Source: Bradyrhizobium sp. CCGE-LA001 (GTDB lineage: Bacteria > Pseudomonadota > Alphaproteobacteria > Rhizobiales > Xanthobacteraceae). From it: a DNA stretch of 64,000 bases. Positions 44,455 through 53,150 of this stretch are shown here, piece after piece. The DNA lies in NCBI RefSeq assembly GCF_000296215.2, contig NZ_CP013949.1:186001-250000 (forward strand), given 5' to 3'. The stretch's first letter is position 1. Each line of letters starts with the position of its first letter. Below the pieces are notes generated by a model. The model ran no database searches. It saw only the letters and a list, made by a program, of their open reading frames with translations, and was not told where the DNA came from. The position numbers were made by a program, and so were the translations under genes.

Positions 44455-46053
44455 CTATCGCTTGGCGAGGCCGCAGCCGTTGAAAGCTCGACTTCTCCAG
44501 CACCCATTGCTCATGCATTCCGCTTCCTTTTGCACGCAAAATGTTGAGCCGCAATTCGGATGACCGCCAAAGCTGACGCAAGCCACCGCGCAATTTCTGC
44601 GCATGATGGAGCAACTCATCACGTTGCCGCCCGGCGCAGCCTGTCCGCCCTCGCGCCGATCGGAAGGTGAAGCAGCCGCATTGTCATTGCGCTTTGCGGC
44701 GCGCTTCGGATCGGGCTGCCTCCGATCGGCTTCTGCGCTCGGCGCTGATACCTTCGAAAAGTCGTAGCGACACGGCCAAGAGGTTTCAGTGCTGACCCCT
44801 GCCCCTTTGGAATCCTTCAGTTCGATCACGATCTTGTACTGATGGGGCGATCCGCGAGTGCGGTTCAGCGGATCCTTGTCGCCAATGATACCGTTGACGG
44901 AGATGGTACTGCTGCCGTCCGGTTCGATCTTGCCGTCATAGATCACAGAGCCGGGCTTGCCCGCGTCCCCCAATACGGTGTGCAACACTCCGTCCTTGAT
45001 GCGAAACACATATCGGCGATGCGCTTCCGGAAAAGGCGGCTTGCTTTCGCAACTTTCGCTGGCGATCCAGGCCCCGTCGAAAGTCGTCGGGCGCTTTGCG
45101 CTTTCGACGGGTCTCGACAACAGCTCGATGCGGTATTTCGCGAGGTCTGCGAAGGCACAGGACGGGAAGCGAAGCAGATGATCCCTGAATGCCGCGACGG
45201 TGCCGAGCGCGTCCGCGCCGCGCCAATGGTCGGCGGCCTCTGTACAAGGGTTAGTCCGGGGTGACGATGGCGTCAGTGCTGCGGTTTCGGCTTTGCCATT
45301 GAGGTAAAACTCGCCGAAGAACGACAGTGACAGCTCCGGGACCTGTGATCCCCTGGTGCGCTGATAGACGTCGGCGCCGATCGTCTGGAACACCGTGTTG
45401 ATGTTGTCCCTATCGCCGATGTGCTCAAGGAACGCACCGGTATAGGGACTGTTGCGGCCGTTGCCGTCGTCGGCTGTGCGACCGGCCTGGGTCGCATAGG
45501 AGATGATGGTGCCTTCCGGGCTCTCCATCTTGGCCAGCCCGCGGCCGACGGCCACGCCGCGGCCCTGTCCGATGTTGCGCCGAAGCTCGTCAGCAAATGG
45601 ATTGTCGCGGCAGGCGTCGAGCACGAGGATGCGCAGGTTCTTGGCCTGTTGCAGATCCGCCAGGATCTCGTCGGCGCGCACCAGGCGCCGCAGATCGACC
45701 TCGTCGCGCACGACAGCATCGATGGGCACCAGATAGTTGACGCCTGCGAATTGAAGCGCGTGTCCGCTGTAATAGAACAGAGCCACGTCGGCGCCGCGAG
45801 CCGCGCGCGCAAAGCGAAGAACGGTTTCCTGCATGGCGGCCTGATCGAGATCGGTCACGACCAGAGGTTCGAATCCCGATCGCTTCAGGGCCGCGCCGAC
45901 GTCGGCCGCATCATTGGTCGGATTGGCGAGGGTGGGAACGTTCCGGTAGGCACCGTTGCCGATGACCAGCGCGACGCGCTTGTCAGCCTTGGCGTCGAGG
46001 GCAGACAAGGCGAGCGACAGCAAACACAAGGTCACGTAACGCAACAGGCGCAT
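44455..46053 (-). CDS. Secreted caspase-family (metacaspase-like) protein with Cys-rich tail
   Basis: A 532-residue exported protein. The signal peptide is at about residues 1-23. The caspase (C14) domain follows, with the catalytic His in FYYSGHALQ (about residue 97) and the catalytic Cys in LVLDACRDNPF (about 150). A helical WRGADALGTVAAFRDHLLRFP segment comes next, at about 280. A beta-rich middle region spans about 320-430. The last 50 residues contain eight cysteines. Such proteases prefer Arg/Lys or related residues, but no target is known. It is not in an operon. Confidence 0.85.
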   Translation of the reverse strand: MRLLRYVTLCLLSLALSALDAKADKRVALVIGNGAYRNVPTLANPTNDAADVGAALKRSGFEPLVVTDLDQAAMQETVLRFARAARGADVALFYYSGHALQFAGVNYLVPIDAVVRDEVDLRRLVRADEILADLQQAKNLRILVLDACRDNPFADELRRNIGQGRGVAVGRGLAKMESPEGTIISYATQAGRTADDGNGRNSPYTGAFLEHIGDRDNINTVFQTIGADVYQRTRGSQVPELSLSFFGEFYLNGKAETAALTPSSPRTNPCTEAADHWRGADALGTVAAFRDHLLRFPSCAFADLAKYRIELLSRPVESAKRPTTFDGAWIASESCESKPPFPEAHRRYVFRIKDGVLHTVLGDAGKPGSVIYDGKIEPDGSSTISVNGIIGDKDPLNRTRGSPHQYKIVIELKDSKGAGVSTETSWPCRYDFSKVSAPSAEADRRQPDPKRAAKRNDNAAASPSDRREGGQAAPGGNVMSCSIMRRNCAVACVSFGGHPNCGSTFCVQKEAECMSNGCWRSRAFNGCGLAKR

Positions 46054-46150
46054 GAAACCGTGCTCCGGACGGGAGCATGATATTCACCAGTCTCGGGACA
46101 ATGCAATTTGGGCTTGATGCAGGCCCAGCCGCTGCGACGATGCGGCGCGC

Positions 46151-46186
46151 CAAAAAGAAAGGGGCTCCAACTTGCGCTGGAGCCCC
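46151..46186 (-). terminator. Intrinsic terminator after amtB
   Basis: On the minus strand, TGGAGCCCC pairs with GGGGCTCCA (perfect nine-base stem, eight-base loop, 46161-46186 in plus coordinates) followed by TTTCTTTTTG. It lies about 85 bp beyond the amtB stop. Confidence 0.9.
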
Positions 46187-46270
46187 TTAACGGTCGGGGC
46201 ATTGCCGGGTATGTGCCCGAACCGTAGTTCTGGACGCGGTCTCCGAAGACACCGCGGCCGGGAGGAGAGG

Positions 46271-47719
46271 TTACATGTTGTAGGCGCGCTCGGTGTGCTC
46301 GGTGATGTCGAGACCTTCACGCTCGCTCTCGACATTGGTACGCAGACCAACGATCACATCGACGACCTTGTAGAGGATCGCCGAACCGATGCCCGACCAC
46401 ACCAGCGTGGTGGCGACGGCCTTGATCTGGGCCAGCATCTGCACGGCGAAGTCGTAATCGGCGACCTTCGGCGGGATCGCGGTGTAGTCGACGATGCCGG
46501 CGCCGCCGAGGGCGGGGTTGACGAGAATGCCGGTGCCGATGGCGCCGACGATGCCGCCGACGCAATGCACGCCGAACACGTCGAGCGAGTCATCGTAGCC
46601 GAGCGCGTTCTTCACGACGGTGCAGAAGAACAGGCAGACCACGCCGACGACGAGGCCGAGGACGATCGCACCCATCACGCCGGAGAAGCCGGCGGCAGGC
46701 GTAACGGCCACGAGGCCCGCGACAGCGCCGGAGATGACGCCGAGCACCGACGGATGGCCCTTGATGATCCACTCCGCGAACATCCACGACAGCGCGGCGG
46801 CTGCGGTGGCGACGAAGGAGTTGGTCATGGCGAGCGCAGCGCCGCCGCTGGCTTCGAGGTTGGAGCCGGCGTTGAAGCCGAACCAGCCGACCCAGAGCAG
46901 CGAAGCGCCGATCATCGACATGGTCAGCGAGTGCGGGGCCATCAGCTCCTTGCCGTAGCCGACGCGCTTGCCGATCAGGAGAGCGCCGACGAGGCCCGCG
47001 ATGCCGGCGTTGATGTGCACGACGGTGCCGCCCGCGAAATCGATCGCGCCCATCTTGAAGATCCAGCCGGCGTCGGCATTGAGCTCGTCGAGCTTGGCCT
47101 GCGCCGCGGTCTTTGCCGCCGCGTCAGTCGCAGCAGCAAGCGCCTTGGCCGCATCCTGGATCAGGTCCGGACCCTGCCAGTACCAGACCATGTGCGCGAT
47201 CGGGAAATAGACCAGCGTGACCCAGAGCGGGACGAACAGCGCGATCGCCGCGAACTTCATGCGTTCGGCGAAGGCGCCGACGATGAGCGCGGGCGTGATC
47301 GCCGCGAAAGTCATCTGGAAGCAGACATAGATCAGCTCCGAGATGTTGGCGTCGACCGAGAAGGTTGCGGCCTTCGTGTCGGTGGTGACGCCCATCATGA
47401 AGGCTTTGGAGAAGCCGCCGATGAAGTCGGAGCCGCCGGTGAAGGTGAGGCTGTAGCCGTACACGGCCCAGATCACGCAGACGACGCAGACGGTGTAGAA
47501 CACCTGCATCAGGACCGAGAGCATGTTCTTGGAACGGACGAGACCGCCGTAGAACAGCGCGAGGCCGGGGATCGTCATCAACAGCACCAGCACTGTCGAT
47601 GTCAGCATCCAGGCGTTGTCTCCCTTGTTGACCGTTGGCTCGGCATAGGCTGCGGTCGCAGCGAACAGGCCGACTGCGAGAGCCGCCAGTCCCGCGCCAT
47701 AGGGACGCTTAAACGTCAT
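46271..47719 (-). CDS. amtB: Ammonium transporter AmtB
   Basis: A 482-residue trimeric ammonium channel. The signal peptide (ends near AYA, about residue 26) is followed by eleven helices; the ammonium-binding and twin-His pore region is visible, with VHINAGIAGLVGALL and FGVHCVGGIVGAIGTG. I chose the ATG at 47719 because AGGAG precedes it. A longer loop with an Ala/Lys-rich insertion (about residues 185-215) is present relative to the second AmtB. It lies 38 bp after glnK, with which it is surely co-transcribed. Confidence 0.96.
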   Translation of the reverse strand: MTFKRPYGAGLAALAVGLFAATAAYAEPTVNKGDNAWMLTSTVLVLLMTIPGLALFYGGLVRSKNMLSVLMQVFYTVCVVCVIWAVYGYSLTFTGGSDFIGGFSKAFMMGVTTDTKAATFSVDANISELIYVCFQMTFAAITPALIVGAFAERMKFAAIALFVPLWVTLVYFPIAHMVWYWQGPDLIQDAAKALAAATDAAAKTAAQAKLDELNADAGWIFKMGAIDFAGGTVVHINAGIAGLVGALLIGKRVGYGKELMAPHSLTMSMIGASLLWVGWFGFNAGSNLEASGGAALAMTNSFVATAAAALSWMFAEWIIKGHPSVLGVISGAVAGLVAVTPAAGFSGVMGAIVLGLVVGVVCLFFCTVVKNALGYDDSLDVFGVHCVGGIVGAIGTGILVNPALGGAGIVDYTAIPPKVADYDFAVQMLAQIKAVATTLVWSGIGSAILYKVVDVIVGLRTNVESEREGLDITEHTERAYNM

Positions 47720-47757
47720 TGTATTCACTCCTGATTGGATAAAGGTTGAGCGCGAAA

Positions 47758-48096
47758 TCAAAGGGCCGCGGCGTCGGCCTCGCCGGTGCGGATGCGCACC
47801 GCATGGTCGAGGTTGATGACGAAGATCTTGCCGTCGCCAATCTGGCCGGTCTTCGCGGCAGACGTGATGGCGTCGATGGTCTTGTCGACCTGGTCGGTGG
47901 CGACAGCGACTTCGATCTTGATCTTGGGCAGGAAGCTCACGGCATATTCGGCGCCGCGGTAGATTTCCGTATGGCCCTTCTGGCGGCCATATCCCTTGAC
48001 TTCCGTCACCGTGAGACCGTGAACGCCGATGGCGGTCAGGGCGTCACGGACTTCTTCCAGCTTGAATGGCTTAATGATCGCCATAACAATTTTCAT
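47758..48096 (-). CDS. glnK: Nitrogen regulatory protein P-II
   Basis: A 112-residue trimeric signal protein that binds 2-oxoglutarate and ATP/ADP and blocks AmtB when nitrogen is plentiful. Tyr51, the uridylylation site, is in EIYRGAEY on the T-loop, and the C-terminal signature is normal. A near-consensus sigma-54 promoter lies about 105 bp upstream, which fits NtrC-dependent induction. Confidence 0.96.
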   Translation of the reverse strand: MKIVMAIIKPFKLEEVRDALTAIGVHGLTVTEVKGYGRQKGHTEIYRGAEYAVSFLPKIKIEVAVATDQVDKTIDAITSAAKTGQIGDGKIFVINLDHAVRIRTGEADAAAL

Positions 48097-48200
48097 GGGT
48101 CCTATCCCCGCTTGGGCCCGGTCCGGACGTGGCCGGGCGTTCTCGACTGGTTCGCCACGAGGGAGAAGTTCACTACGCGGGCACAGCCGGGACCCGTAGA

Positions 48201-48216
48201 ATCAAATGCCGTGCCA
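48201..48216 (-). promoter_or_regulatory. Candidate sigma-54 promoter of glnK-amtB
   Basis: On the minus strand the sequence TGGCACG-N4-TTGAT has the invariant GG and correct 10-base spacing, but GA replaces the usual GC at -12. It would start transcription at about 48190, roughly 95 bases before glnK. One mismatch from the RpoN consensus. Confidence 0.65.
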
Positions 48217-48273
48217 GATCGGGCGTGTTGCCTAACGGACTATGAAAAAGGGTGTTTTCGCGTTTGACGGGTG

Positions 48274-48292
48274 TTGCGCTGCAGTGCGCTAA
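48274..48292. promoter_or_regulatory. Candidate NtrC-type upstream activator site
   Basis: TTGCGCTGCAGTGCGCTAA is a palindrome resembling NtrC binding sites (TTGCAC-type half-sites), about 65 bp upstream of the sigma-54 element. The match is loose and this is inference. Confidence 0.4.
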
Positions 48293-48404
48293 TACGTCGC
48301 GCTCAAAACATGGTCACGCCTGATCAAAACGCAGGCACGACAGGCTGCCGACACAATGTTGCTCATGTGTCGGGCAACCCGGAGGTAATTAAGTAGCGCA
48401 AGCC

Positions 48405-49706
48405 CTATTGCAGCGCTTCGCCATGCTGCGAAATATCCAACCCTTCCAGCTCGTGCTCACGCGATACGCGCAGAGGCACGAACAGGCCGACCAGCTTCAG
48501 CAGAATGAAGCTCACCCCTGCGGCCCAGACGAAGGTGACGGCGATCCCGTAGAGCTGGATCAGCAGCTGCTGCGGATGCCCCTCGATCAGGCCGGCGGTG
48601 CCGCCAATCGCGCTGGTGGCGAACACGCCGGCGAGCAGGGTGCCGGTCAGCCCGCCGATGCCGTGGACGCCGAACACGTCGAGGGAATCGTCATATTTGA
48701 AACGGTGCTTCAGCCAGGTGCAGGCCCAATAGCAGACGGCACCGGCGATGATGCCGATGACGATGCCGTGCCAGGGCGCCACGAAGCCGGAGGCCGGTGT
48801 GATGGTGCCGAGGCCGGCGACCGCGCCGGAGATCATGCCGAGCACCGAGGGCTTGCGCCGCGTCGACCATTCGATCGCGGCCCAGGTCAGCGCACCGGCG
48901 CAGGCGGCGAGATGGGTCGCGATGATCGCCATTACCGCACGCGAATTGGCCGCGCCGGCCGAGCCTCCGTTGAAGCCGAACCAGCCGACCCACAACAGGC
49001 CGGTGCCCATTACCGCGAGCGACAGATCGAACGGCGAGAGATTTTCGCTGCCGTAGCCGTGGCGGCTACCCATCACCTTGGCCGCGACGAGGCCGGCGGT
49101 GCCGGCCGACAGATGCACCACGAGACCGCCGGCGAAATCCAGGACCCCCATGCTGGCGAGGAAGCCGCCGCCCCACACCCAATGCGCCAGCGGAATGTAG
49201 ACGAAGATGAACCAGCCGACGGAGAACAGGAGATAGGCTGAGAACCGCATGCGGTCGGCAACCGCGCCCGCGACCAGCGCCACGGTGATGATCGCAAACG
49301 TCATCTGGTACAGCATGAACAGCGCTTCGGGGATCGTCTTGGCCGCCGGGTTGACGCTGTCCATGGTCATGCCGGCGAGGAACCAGCGGTCGAGCGTGCC
49401 GATCCAGGGGCCGTCGCCGACGAAGCACAGCGAATAGCCGAACGCGACCCAGAGGATCGAGATCAGCGTCACCGCGGCGAGGCTCTGCGCCATGGTCGCC
49501 AGCACGTTCTTCTTGCGCACCATGCCGGAGTAGAACAGCGCAAGTCCCGGGATCGTCATCATCAGCACCAGCGCGGTGGCGACGATCATCCAGGCGGTAT
49601 CGGCGGTGTTGATCTCGGAGCCTGCGGCGTGCGCCGGCGCAGCAATGAGCGACGCAAATCCGATCGGCGCAGCCATGGCAGCTGCGCGGCGCAAACATCC
49701 CGCCAT
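48405..49706 (-). CDS. amtB: Ammonium transporter AmtB, second copy
   Basis: A 433-residue ammonium channel with a signal peptide (about 1-27, ending AHA). Signature segments are present: LALFYSGMVRKKN, VVHLSAGTAGLVAA and DVFGVHGIGGLTG with pore histidines. It is shorter than the other copy in one loop and about as divergent as an old duplicate rather than a recent tandem copy. It is the second gene of its own glnK-amtB operon. Confidence 0.95.
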   Translation of the reverse strand: MAGCLRRAAAMAAPIGFASLIAAPAHAAGSEINTADTAWMIVATALVLMMTIPGLALFYSGMVRKKNVLATMAQSLAAVTLISILWVAFGYSLCFVGDGPWIGTLDRWFLAGMTMDSVNPAAKTIPEALFMLYQMTFAIITVALVAGAVADRMRFSAYLLFSVGWFIFVYIPLAHWVWGGGFLASMGVLDFAGGLVVHLSAGTAGLVAAKVMGSRHGYGSENLSPFDLSLAVMGTGLLWVGWFGFNGGSAGAANSRAVMAIIATHLAACAGALTWAAIEWSTRRKPSVLGMISGAVAGLGTITPASGFVAPWHGIVIGIIAGAVCYWACTWLKHRFKYDDSLDVFGVHGIGGLTGTLLAGVFATSAIGGTAGLIEGHPQQLLIQLYGIAVTFVWAAGVSFILLKLVGLFVPLRVSREHELEGLDISQHGEALQ

Positions 49707-49778
49707 CTCATTTCCCCCAGCACGTTAGTTACGTCGCACGCTGTGGCGTCGTTGCCCGGTGCGATCGAAGAAAGTATT

Positions 49779-50117
49779 TTAGAGCGCGTCGCTGTCGGTC
49801 TCGCCGGTGCGGATGCGCAGTGCGTGGTCGATCGGCGTGACGAAGATCTTGCCGTCGCCGATCTGGCCGGTGCGCGCGGTCGCGGTGATCACGCTGACCG
49901 CCTTGTCGGCGATGTCGGACGCGACCGCGATTTCGATGCGCAGCTTCGGCAGGAAGTTCACGACATATTCGGCGCCGCGATAGATCTCGGTGTGGCCCTT
50001 CTGACGGCCATAGCCCTTCACCTCGGTCACCGTCATGCCGTGGATGCCGATCGCCGTCAGGGCCTGGCGGACCTCATCGAGCTTGAAGGGTTTGATGATC
50101 GCGACGACGAGTTTCAT
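49779..50117 (-). CDS. glnK: Nitrogen regulatory protein P-II, second copy
   Basis: A 112-residue P-II protein closely similar to the 47758-48096 copy, including Tyr51 in EIYRGAEY. It lies 72 bp upstream of its own amtB. No consensus sigma-54 promoter is evident upstream on its strand, in contrast with the other operon, which may mean different regulation. Confidence 0.95.
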   Translation of the reverse strand: MKLVVAIIKPFKLDEVRQALTAIGIHGMTVTEVKGYGRQKGHTEIYRGAEYVVNFLPKLRIEIAVASDIADKAVSVITATARTGQIGDGKIFVTPIDHALRIRTGETDSDAL

Positions 50118-50364
50118 GGTCAGACCTATTCCCCGGGATGCGCCGCGCCGTATGTCCCCGACGCAGCGTCAATCTGGCATCATTCCGGGCAAATGGCACA
50201 AAAAACTTGCAGATTGAAGCGGAAAAACGTTTGGCCAAGGGAGGCCATGTGAACGGCCGCCTCTGTACAGGGCAGCTGTTCATCCTTCACAATGCATTTT
50301 TGGCATGGATGCGGTGAACCCAGGCATCCCGGCCGGTACATAAGTATGTTGAGGGGGGCGCTAC

Positions 50365-51273
50365 ATGGCGAGTTGGTTCTACGCATCCGAGGGCAAGCAG
50401 CAGGGGCCCTTTCCGGAGGGACAATTTCGCGATCTCGTCGCCCAAGGCGTCGTGCGTCCGGATACCCTGGTCTGGACCGAGGGCATGGCCGGCTGGCAAA
50501 AGGCCGCCGAAATCCCCGGTCTGATCGGCGGCGGCGCGCCGCCGGTGATTCCGGCGGGCGGCCCGCCGATGATGGGCGGAAGTGGTTATGGCAACGCCGG
50601 CGGTTATGCTGCGGCCGGAAGCGGCGGATCGCTCTCGGTCGATTTCAGCATCCTCGAATTCACCTGGCGCACGCTCGTCCTCATCATCGGCTCGTGCTTC
50701 ATCATCCCGGTGCCATGGCTGTTCGTCTGGTACACCAAATGGATCGTGCCCTGCATCAAGGTCCCCGGGCGCCCCAATCTTAGCTTCACCGGCAGCGCGA
50801 TGACGCTGGTGCCCTGGTTTTTCGGCTTCATCGTCCTGGCGATCGCGCTCGGCTTTGTCGGCAGCGAGATCCTGAGCAATCTGCTTTTCATCGTGCAGAT
50901 CGTTCTCTACTGGCTCCTGATCAAATGGATGATTGCGAACCTCGCCTCCAACGATCAGCCGCTGGGCCTGAGCTTCACGGGTTCGGTGTGGGCCTATATC
51001 GGCTGGAATCTGCTGTTCGCGATCTCGATCATCACCATCATCGGTTGGGCTTGGGTTGCCGCGGCGCAGATGCGCTGGTTCTGCCGCAACGTCGAAGGCA
51101 CGCGGCGCGAGATCGTGTTCAGGGGCAGCGGCCTCGACATCCTCTGGCGCGGCATCGTGGCTGCGATCCTGTGCACGCTCATCATCCCGATCCCGTGGGT
51201 GTATCGCTGGATCATGAACTGGTTCGCGTCGCAGACCGAGCTCGCGCCGCGCGGGTCGCAGGCGGCCATGTGA
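50365..51273 (+). CDS. GYF_2 (DUF4339) domain membrane protein, copy 1
   Basis: A 302-residue protein. The N-terminal GYF_2 domain (about 1-52: WFYASEGKQQGPFPE...LVWTEGMAGWQKA) is expected to bind Pro-rich peptides and faces the cytoplasm. A Gly/Pro linker runs to about 85. The rest has about five hydrophobic helices. Within it an F-x-G-S motif recurs three times (about 140, 202 and 250), each followed by a Trp-containing helix, like a divergent DUF898-type repeat. It starts 248 bp from the divergent glnK, with the paralogue 33 bp downstream. Confidence 0.8.
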   Translation: MASWFYASEGKQQGPFPEGQFRDLVAQGVVRPDTLVWTEGMAGWQKAAEIPGLIGGGAPPVIPAGGPPMMGGSGYGNAGGYAAAGSGGSLSVDFSILEFTWRTLVLIIGSCFIIPVPWLFVWYTKWIVPCIKVPGRPNLSFTGSAMTLVPWFFGFIVLAIALGFVGSEILSNLLFIVQIVLYWLLIKWMIANLASNDQPLGLSFTGSVWAYIGWNLLFAISIITIIGWAWVAAAQMRWFCRNVEGTRREIVFRGSGLDILWRGIVAAILCTLIIPIPWVYRWIMNWFASQTELAPRGSQAAM

Positions 51274-51306
51274 CGGGCCGCTGACCTCGGGTCGCGAGCG
51301 AACAAG

Positions 51307-52170
51307 ATGGCGAATCGGATCTGGTTCTACGCATCCGAAGGCCAGCAGAAAGGTCCGTTTCCGGAGGCGCAATTCCGTGAGCTGATCGCCAGGACAACGG
51401 TGCGCGCCGATACGCTGGTCTGGACGGAAGGGATGGCAGGCTGGCAGAAGGCCGGCGAGGTGCCAGGACTCATAGCCGGCGGCGCCGCGCCGCCGTCCCT
51501 GCTGTCCGATGGCAGCGGCTACAGCGGAGGCCCGCTATCGGTGGACCTGCCGCTATGGTCGTTCCTGGGATGGTGCATTCTGCTGGTGATCGGCAATTTG
51601 CTGGTGATCCCGGCGCCCTGGATGGCGACAGGCTACTATCGCTGGCTCTTCCCGCGCATTCACGTTCCTCAGCGGCCGAACATCACCTTCACCGGTCAGG
51701 CCGGCGACATCTGGTACGTCTTCGTCGGAATGGGACTGACGGGCTACGCGGGTTTCATCGACGATATCTTCCAGCTCGCGACGATTCCGCTCCAGGCCGC
51801 CCTGTCCTGGATGATCATGCGCTGGGTGATCGCCAATCTCAGCTCGAATGGTCAGCCGATTCCGATGGCGTTCAATGGCAGCGTCTGGGCCTTCATTGGT
51901 TGGCAGCTGCTGATGTTCGTCTCCATGTTCACGATCATCGGCTGGGCCTGGGTCATGGCCGCATGGATGCGCTGGATTTGCCGAAACATCGGCGGCACGC
52001 GACGCGAGATGATCTTCGTCGGCACGGGCCTTCAGCTGCTGTGGCGAACCGTGGCCTTCGGCCTGGGATGTCTGCTGATCATTCCGATCCCGTGGCTGCT
52101 GCGCTGGTACTTCGCATGGACCACGTCGCAGTTCGGCCTAATCGAGCGCAGCGCGGCAGGACGCGCCTAA
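51307..52170 (+). CDS. GYF_2 (DUF4339) domain membrane protein, copy 2
   Basis: A 287-residue paralogue of the preceding gene with the same layout: GYF_2 domain at about 1-52, a shorter linker, then about five helices with the triple F-x-G-S/T/Q motif at about 124, 186 and 235. The two proteins are clearly related along their full length but far from identical, so this is an old tandem duplication. They are separated by 33 bp and probably co-transcribed. Function unknown. Confidence 0.8.
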   Translation: MANRIWFYASEGQQKGPFPEAQFRELIARTTVRADTLVWTEGMAGWQKAGEVPGLIAGGAAPPSLLSDGSGYSGGPLSVDLPLWSFLGWCILLVIGNLLVIPAPWMATGYYRWLFPRIHVPQRPNITFTGQAGDIWYVFVGMGLTGYAGFIDDIFQLATIPLQAALSWMIMRWVIANLSSNGQPIPMAFNGSVWAFIGWQLLMFVSMFTIIGWAWVMAAWMRWICRNIGGTRREMIFVGTGLQLLWRTVAFGLGCLLIIPIPWLLRWYFAWTTSQFGLIERSAAGRA

Positions 52171-53030
52171 GACCTCCGCTCGCGCACCGAGCCTTCTTGC
52201 GCGACGGAAGCGACCAGGGTGCCGTCCGGCTTGAAGATCGAGCCGCGGGTCAGGCCGCGGCCGCCGCGTGCGCTCGGCGAATCCTGCGCATAGAGCAGCC
52301 ATTCGTCGGCGCGGAACGGGCGGTGAAACCACATCGCGTGGTCGAGGCTCGCCGGCATCATGCGCTTGTCGAACAGCGTGCGGCCATAGCGCGCCATGAT
52401 CGCATCCAGCAGCGAGAAGTCCGAGGCGTAGGCGAGCGCGCACATGTGCAGCGCCGGATCGTCCGGCAGCGTCGCCGCAGTCTTGATCCAGACATGGATG
52501 CGGCCGTCGTCGATCTTCTGGCCGAAATAACGGCCGAGCTCGACCGGGCGCAATTCGATCGGACGGTCTGATTCATAGTAGCGGCGGATGAACTCCGGCA
52601 TCTCCTTGAACATCGGCTGCTTCGCCACCTCCTCCGCGGTGAGCTTTTCCGGCGGCGGCACGTCGGGCATCTTGTCCTGATGGTCGAACGCGCTCTCTTC
52701 CTCGGTGTGGAACGACACCATGATCGAGAAGATCGCGTTGCCGTGCTGGATCGCGGTGACCCGGCGCGTCGAATAGCTCTTGCCGTCGCGCAGGCGCTCG
52801 ACCTGGTAGATGATCGGGATCTGCGGGTCGCCCGGCAGGATGAAATAGCAGTGCAGCGAATGCGGCAGCCGGCCCTCGACGGTGCGGCAGGCCGCAACCA
52901 TCGCCTGCCCGATCACCTGGCCGCCAAAGACCCGCTGCCAGCTTGTCTTCGGGCTGTTGCCGCGGAACAGGTTCACCTCGAGCTGCTCGAGGTCGAGGAT
53001 CGCAATGAGGTCGATCAGGCTTTTGGACAT
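52167..53030 (-). CDS. tesB: Acyl-CoA thioesterase II
   Basis: A 287-residue double hot-dog thioesterase that hydrolyses medium- and long-chain acyl-CoA. FGGQVIGQA at about residues 37-45 and the C-terminal RGLTRGSIF / LVASVAQEG segment are typical. I chose the ATG at 53030 (MSKSLIDLI); the frame extends to 53078. It ends four bases inside the end of the GYF copy 2 gene, tail to tail. Confidence 0.94.
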   Translation of the reverse strand: MSKSLIDLIAILDLEQLEVNLFRGNSPKTSWQRVFGGQVIGQAMVAACRTVEGRLPHSLHCYFILPGDPQIPIIYQVERLRDGKSYSTRRVTAIQHGNAIFSIMVSFHTEEESAFDHQDKMPDVPPPEKLTAEEVAKQPMFKEMPEFIRRYYESDRPIELRPVELGRYFGQKIDDGRIHVWIKTAATLPDDPALHMCALAYASDFSLLDAIMARYGRTLFDKRMMPASLDHAMWFHRPFRADEWLLYAQDSPSARGGRGLTRGSIFKPDGTLVASVAQEGSVRERRS

Positions 53031-53150
53031 GATGGTGCTTTCGCATGACGGAACGAAACCGTTCCGCCCTTGTTTCACCGCACTGTTTCGCCCACCTCAA
53101 GTCTGCTAGCAAGACCAAGAAAAGGCGAAGCGTTGGCCGGAAAGTCGGGT

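Larger units (their letters stand above)
48097..48404. promoter_or_regulatory. glnK upstream region, gene-free
   Basis: A 308-bp spacer between the second amtB gene and glnK, holding the candidate sigma-54 promoter and activator site. The rest contains a GTGTCGG / CCGACAC inverted pair near 48350-48375 followed by an AAGTAGCGCAAG region next to the upstream amtB stop. No gene was seen. Confidence 0.6.

Noticed and set aside
44332..44547. 71-codon plus-strand frame over the end of the caspase-like gene
   Set aside because: It overlaps the genuine 3' end of the caspase-like gene antisense, with no ribosome-binding site or family resemblance.
46172..47734. Long plus-strand frame over amtB
   Set aside because: It is the antisense shadow of the clear amtB gene.
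50191..50210. TGGCAC...TTGCA sequence upstream of the GYF genes resembling a sigma-54 promoter
   Set aside because: The GG and GC elements are 12 bases apart instead of 10, so it does not satisfy the strict spacing of RpoN promoters.
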